In this document: in pieces, positions 41,177 through 43,051 of the stretch
Layout: the number at the start of each line of letters is the position of its first letter
How positions within the stretch are numbered: position 1 is the stretch's first letter
From: an uncultured bacterium
GTDB taxonomy: Bacteria; Acidobacteriota; Thermoanaerobaculia; Thermoanaerobaculales; Thermoanaerobaculaceae
DNA: 43,051 nt
Assembly (NCBI GenBank): GCA_937924755.1
Contig: CALEVZ010000065.1
Coordinates: 1 to 43,051 of the forward strand
Reading direction: 5' to 3'
Notes under the pieces: generated by a model
The model's input: only the letters and a program-made list of their open reading frames with translations
What the model was told of the DNA's origin: nothing
Database searches by the model: none
Position numbers and translations under genes: made by a program

Positions 41177-43051
41177 TCATTCGGCCAGCACGCTTTCTAG
41201 CTCGTGCGCGAGCGAGGCCACATCGAAGGGCTTCTGCAGGAAACGCACGCCGCCGTCGTCCACGCCGCGGCGCACCGCTTCATCACGGGCGTATCCGGAC
41301 ATGATAATGACCTTCAGTGCCGGCCACCGGTGCCGCAAGAGCTCGGCCAGCTCGCCCCCGTGCAACCCCGGCAACAGCAGGTCCGACACCAGCACGTCGA
41401 ATCGGGCGGCGGGGTCGATCGCCAGCGCCTGCTCGGCGCTGCCCACCGCTTCGACCTCGTACCCCAACAGGACGAGCGCCTCGCGGATGCCCTCCCGCGC
41501 CCCCTCCTCGTCCTCCACCAGCAACACGCGAATCCCGGTGCGCCCTGAACAGGCCACCGGAGGTTGCGGACGCCGCTCGCTCCCGCCGCCCGGACGCCCT
41601 TCCGCAAGGGGGATGCTGACCTTGAACACCGACCCTCGTCCCGGCTCGCTGTCCACCTCGACCTTGCCGCCGTGGCGGGCGACGATGCCGTGCACCACCG
41701 CGAGGCCGAGCCCGCTGCCCTCGCCGGCGGTCTTGGTGGTGAAAAACGGCTCGAAAATCCGCGCCTGGAGCTCCGGGGCGATACCGGCGCCGGAATCGCG
41801 CACCTCGACCACGGCGTACCCAGCCTCCGCCCCGGTGCGCACCAGCAGCCGCCCGCCCGCGGGCATCGCCTCGCGCGCGTTAACCGCCAGATTCACCAGC
41901 ACCTGCTCCAGCTGCCCGCGGTCCGCGTGCACCGGTAAGACCTCGGCGGCCAGCGACAGAGCGAAGACGACATTCTCCGGCAACAGCCGCCGCAGCATCG
42001 AGCTGGTGCCGCCCACCACCTCATTGAGATCCACCAGTTCCAGCCGCGTCACCTCCCGCCGCGCGAAGAGCAGCAACTGGCGCGCCAGCTGGGCGCCGCG
42101 CCGCACGTACAGCTCGAGCTCGCCGAGCGCGGCGCTGACGTCGGCCAGGTGGCGGTGGCGATGGCGCAGCACTTCGGTGGTGGACAGCATGGCCTGCAGA
42201 ATATTGTTGAAGTCGTGCGCCACGCCGCCGGCCAGCTGCCCGATGGCCTCCAGCTTCTGCGCCTGCCGCAGGCGTTGTTCCACGGCGCGCCGCGCCGAGA
42301 CGTCCCGCACCACCACTTGCATCGCCGGAGCCCCCCGGTACGAGAAAGGAACGGCCGCCACCTCGACGTCGATGGGGGTGCCGTCGGCGCGCAGAAACAC
42401 CTCCTCTATGAACGGCTGCTGCTCACCATGGACAAGGGCGCGCTCAATGCGCTCTCGAACTAGCTGCCGGTAGTCGGGGTGAACGAAATCCAACGCCGGT
42501 CGCCCGATGATCTCGGCCGGCGAGGCGCACCCCAGCAGGCGCGCCCCTTGCTCGTTGACGAAAGTAATTTTACCGTCGGCATGGATAATGATGCCGTCGG
42601 GGGACAGCTCGACCAGCGATCGGTAGCGCTCCTCGCTTTCCTTAAGTGCTTCCTCGGCGCGCTTGTGGTCGGTGATGTCCTCGTAGGTGCCGAGCACGCC
42701 GAAGATGTTGCCGTCGGGGTCGCGCAGGGGGACCTTGGAGGTGCGCACGACCCGCCTCGACCCGTCGGGTGCCCTTTGCGGCTCCTCGAAGCCGAGCTTG
42801 GCCTCGCCGCTGGACATCACCGCGGCGTCGTCCGCCCGGTACAGCTCGGCCTGTTCCCGCCAGCCCATCTCGAAGTCGGTCTTGCCGACCACGTCGGCCC
42901 ACGAGTCCAGCCCGGCATCGCGGGCGAACAGGGCGTTGCACCCGAGGTAGCGAGACTCGCGGTCCTTCCAGAACACCCGCACCGGAATCGTGTCCAGCAC
43001 CAGGCGCAGCATGCGCCGGGATTCCTCCCGCTCCCTCTCCGCCTGCCGCCG
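41177..43051 (-). CDS. Hybrid sensor histidine kinase with PAS domains and C-terminal receiver (5' end outside window)
   Basis: The frame remains open to the window edge, so 624 residues are visible and the N-terminus is missing; ATG 43012 is probably internal because the preceding codons (RRQAERERE) continue a linker helix. Two PAS domains (about 15-130 and 140-250 of the visible part) are followed by a HisKA dimerisation helix with [19 protein letters not shown], whose His is the phosphorylation site. The HATPase has [20 protein letters not shown] and [14 protein letters not shown] receiver domain ends the protein: [13 protein letters not shown], the phospho-acceptor Asp in [18 protein letters not shown] and LQKPF. 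No membrane segment is visible. The signal is unknown; parA is the next gene. Confidence 0.93.
   Translation of the reverse strand, partial: RRQAEREREESRRMLRLVLDTIPVRVFWKDRESRYLGCNALFARDAGLDSWADVVGKTDFEMGWREQAELYRADDAAVMSSGEAKLGFEEPQRAPDGSRRVVRTSKVPLRDPDGNIFGVLGTYEDITDHKRAEEALKESEERYRSLVELSPDGIIIHADGKITFVNEQGARLLGCASPAEIIGRPALDFVHPDYRQLVRERIERALVHGEQQPFIEEVFLRADGTPIDVEVAAVPFSYRGAPAMQVVVRDVSARRAVEQRLRQAQKLEAIGQLAGGVAHDFNNILQAMLSTTEVLRHRHRHLADVSAALGELELYVRRGAQLARQLLLFARREVTRLELVDLNEVVGGTSSMLRRLLPENVVFALSLAAEVLPVHADRGQLEQVLVNLAVNAREAMPAGGRLLVRTGAEAGYAVVEVRDSGAGIAPELQARIFEPFFTTKTAGEGSGLGLAVVHGIVARHGGKVEVDSEPGRGSVFKVSIPLAEGRPGGGSERRPQPPVACSGRTGIRVLLVEDEEGAREGIREALVLLGYEVEAVGSAEQALAIDPAARFDVLVSDLLLPGLHGGELAELLRHRWPALKVIIMSGYARDEAVRRGVDDGGVRFLQKPFDVASLAHELESVLAE

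Noticed and set aside
1-43051. Sigma54 -24/-12 promoters that the activator at 23055 might use
   Set aside because: I scanned for TGGCAC-N5-TTGC by eye on both strands and found no convincing match; a computed scan could overturn this.

Overview
This is a GC-rich (roughly 70%) stretch of a diderm bacterial chromosome, nearly fully coding, with about 37 protein genes, no rRNA or tRNA that I can see, and no insertion sequence, phage or CRISPR array. Gene content (a SpoIVB/S55-family envelope protein, a secretin carrying a cohesin-like domain, split PilM/PilN/PilO/PilP genes, a sigma54 activator with a large TPR-like body, and Pro-Thr linkers in envelope proteins) is most reminiscent of Acidobacteriota, for example Thermoanaerobaculia. 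That placement is an inference, not proved by the sequence.

Layout. 1-1341 (+): end of a glycine-rich membrane protein, then a coiled-coil protein with a nuclease-like C-terminus behind a textbook leaderless promoter. 6788-1459 (-): operon aroF (DAHP synthase), S55 protease-like protein, secreted beta-propeller, coaD. 6843-10688 (+): secreted protein, DUF1684 lipoprotein, large protein with a probable outer-membrane barrel. 22114-10875 (-): the centrepiece, 13 tightly coupled genes starting with an ECF sigma factor and its zinc-binding anti-sigma factor, followed by a secretin-N-like protein, PilC/GspF, PilB/GspE, PilM, PilN, PilO, PilP, a cohesin-tailed secretin and three prepilin-like proteins. 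This looks like a complete envelope-spanning type IV filament or type II secretion machine under its own sigma/anti-sigma pair; no prepilin peptidase or PilT is in view. 28180-22134 (-): aroA, a 1285-residue sigma54 activator translationally coupled to aroA, and a LuxR-type regulator that may be decaying. 28257-34813 (+): AmrS-type radical SAM enzyme, SMC, O-antigen-ligase-like protein with a TPR tail. 38311-34932 (-): cinA, thpR, plsY, gpsA. 38385-40325 (+): NIF3-family protein and branched-chain aminotransferase. 43051-40338 (-): hybrid sensor kinase (cut by the window edge) and an orphan ParA.

Three genome-style features recur. (1) Neighbouring genes overlap by four bases, as GTGA (seven cases) or ATGA (five to six cases); I used these to choose starts. 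(2) Several first genes have a -10-like hexamer exactly six bases before the start codon, implying leaderless mRNAs. (3) Three intergenic regions hold degenerate GTGNCC hexanucleotide tracts, each lying downstream of an operon end and in the same orientation as that operon.
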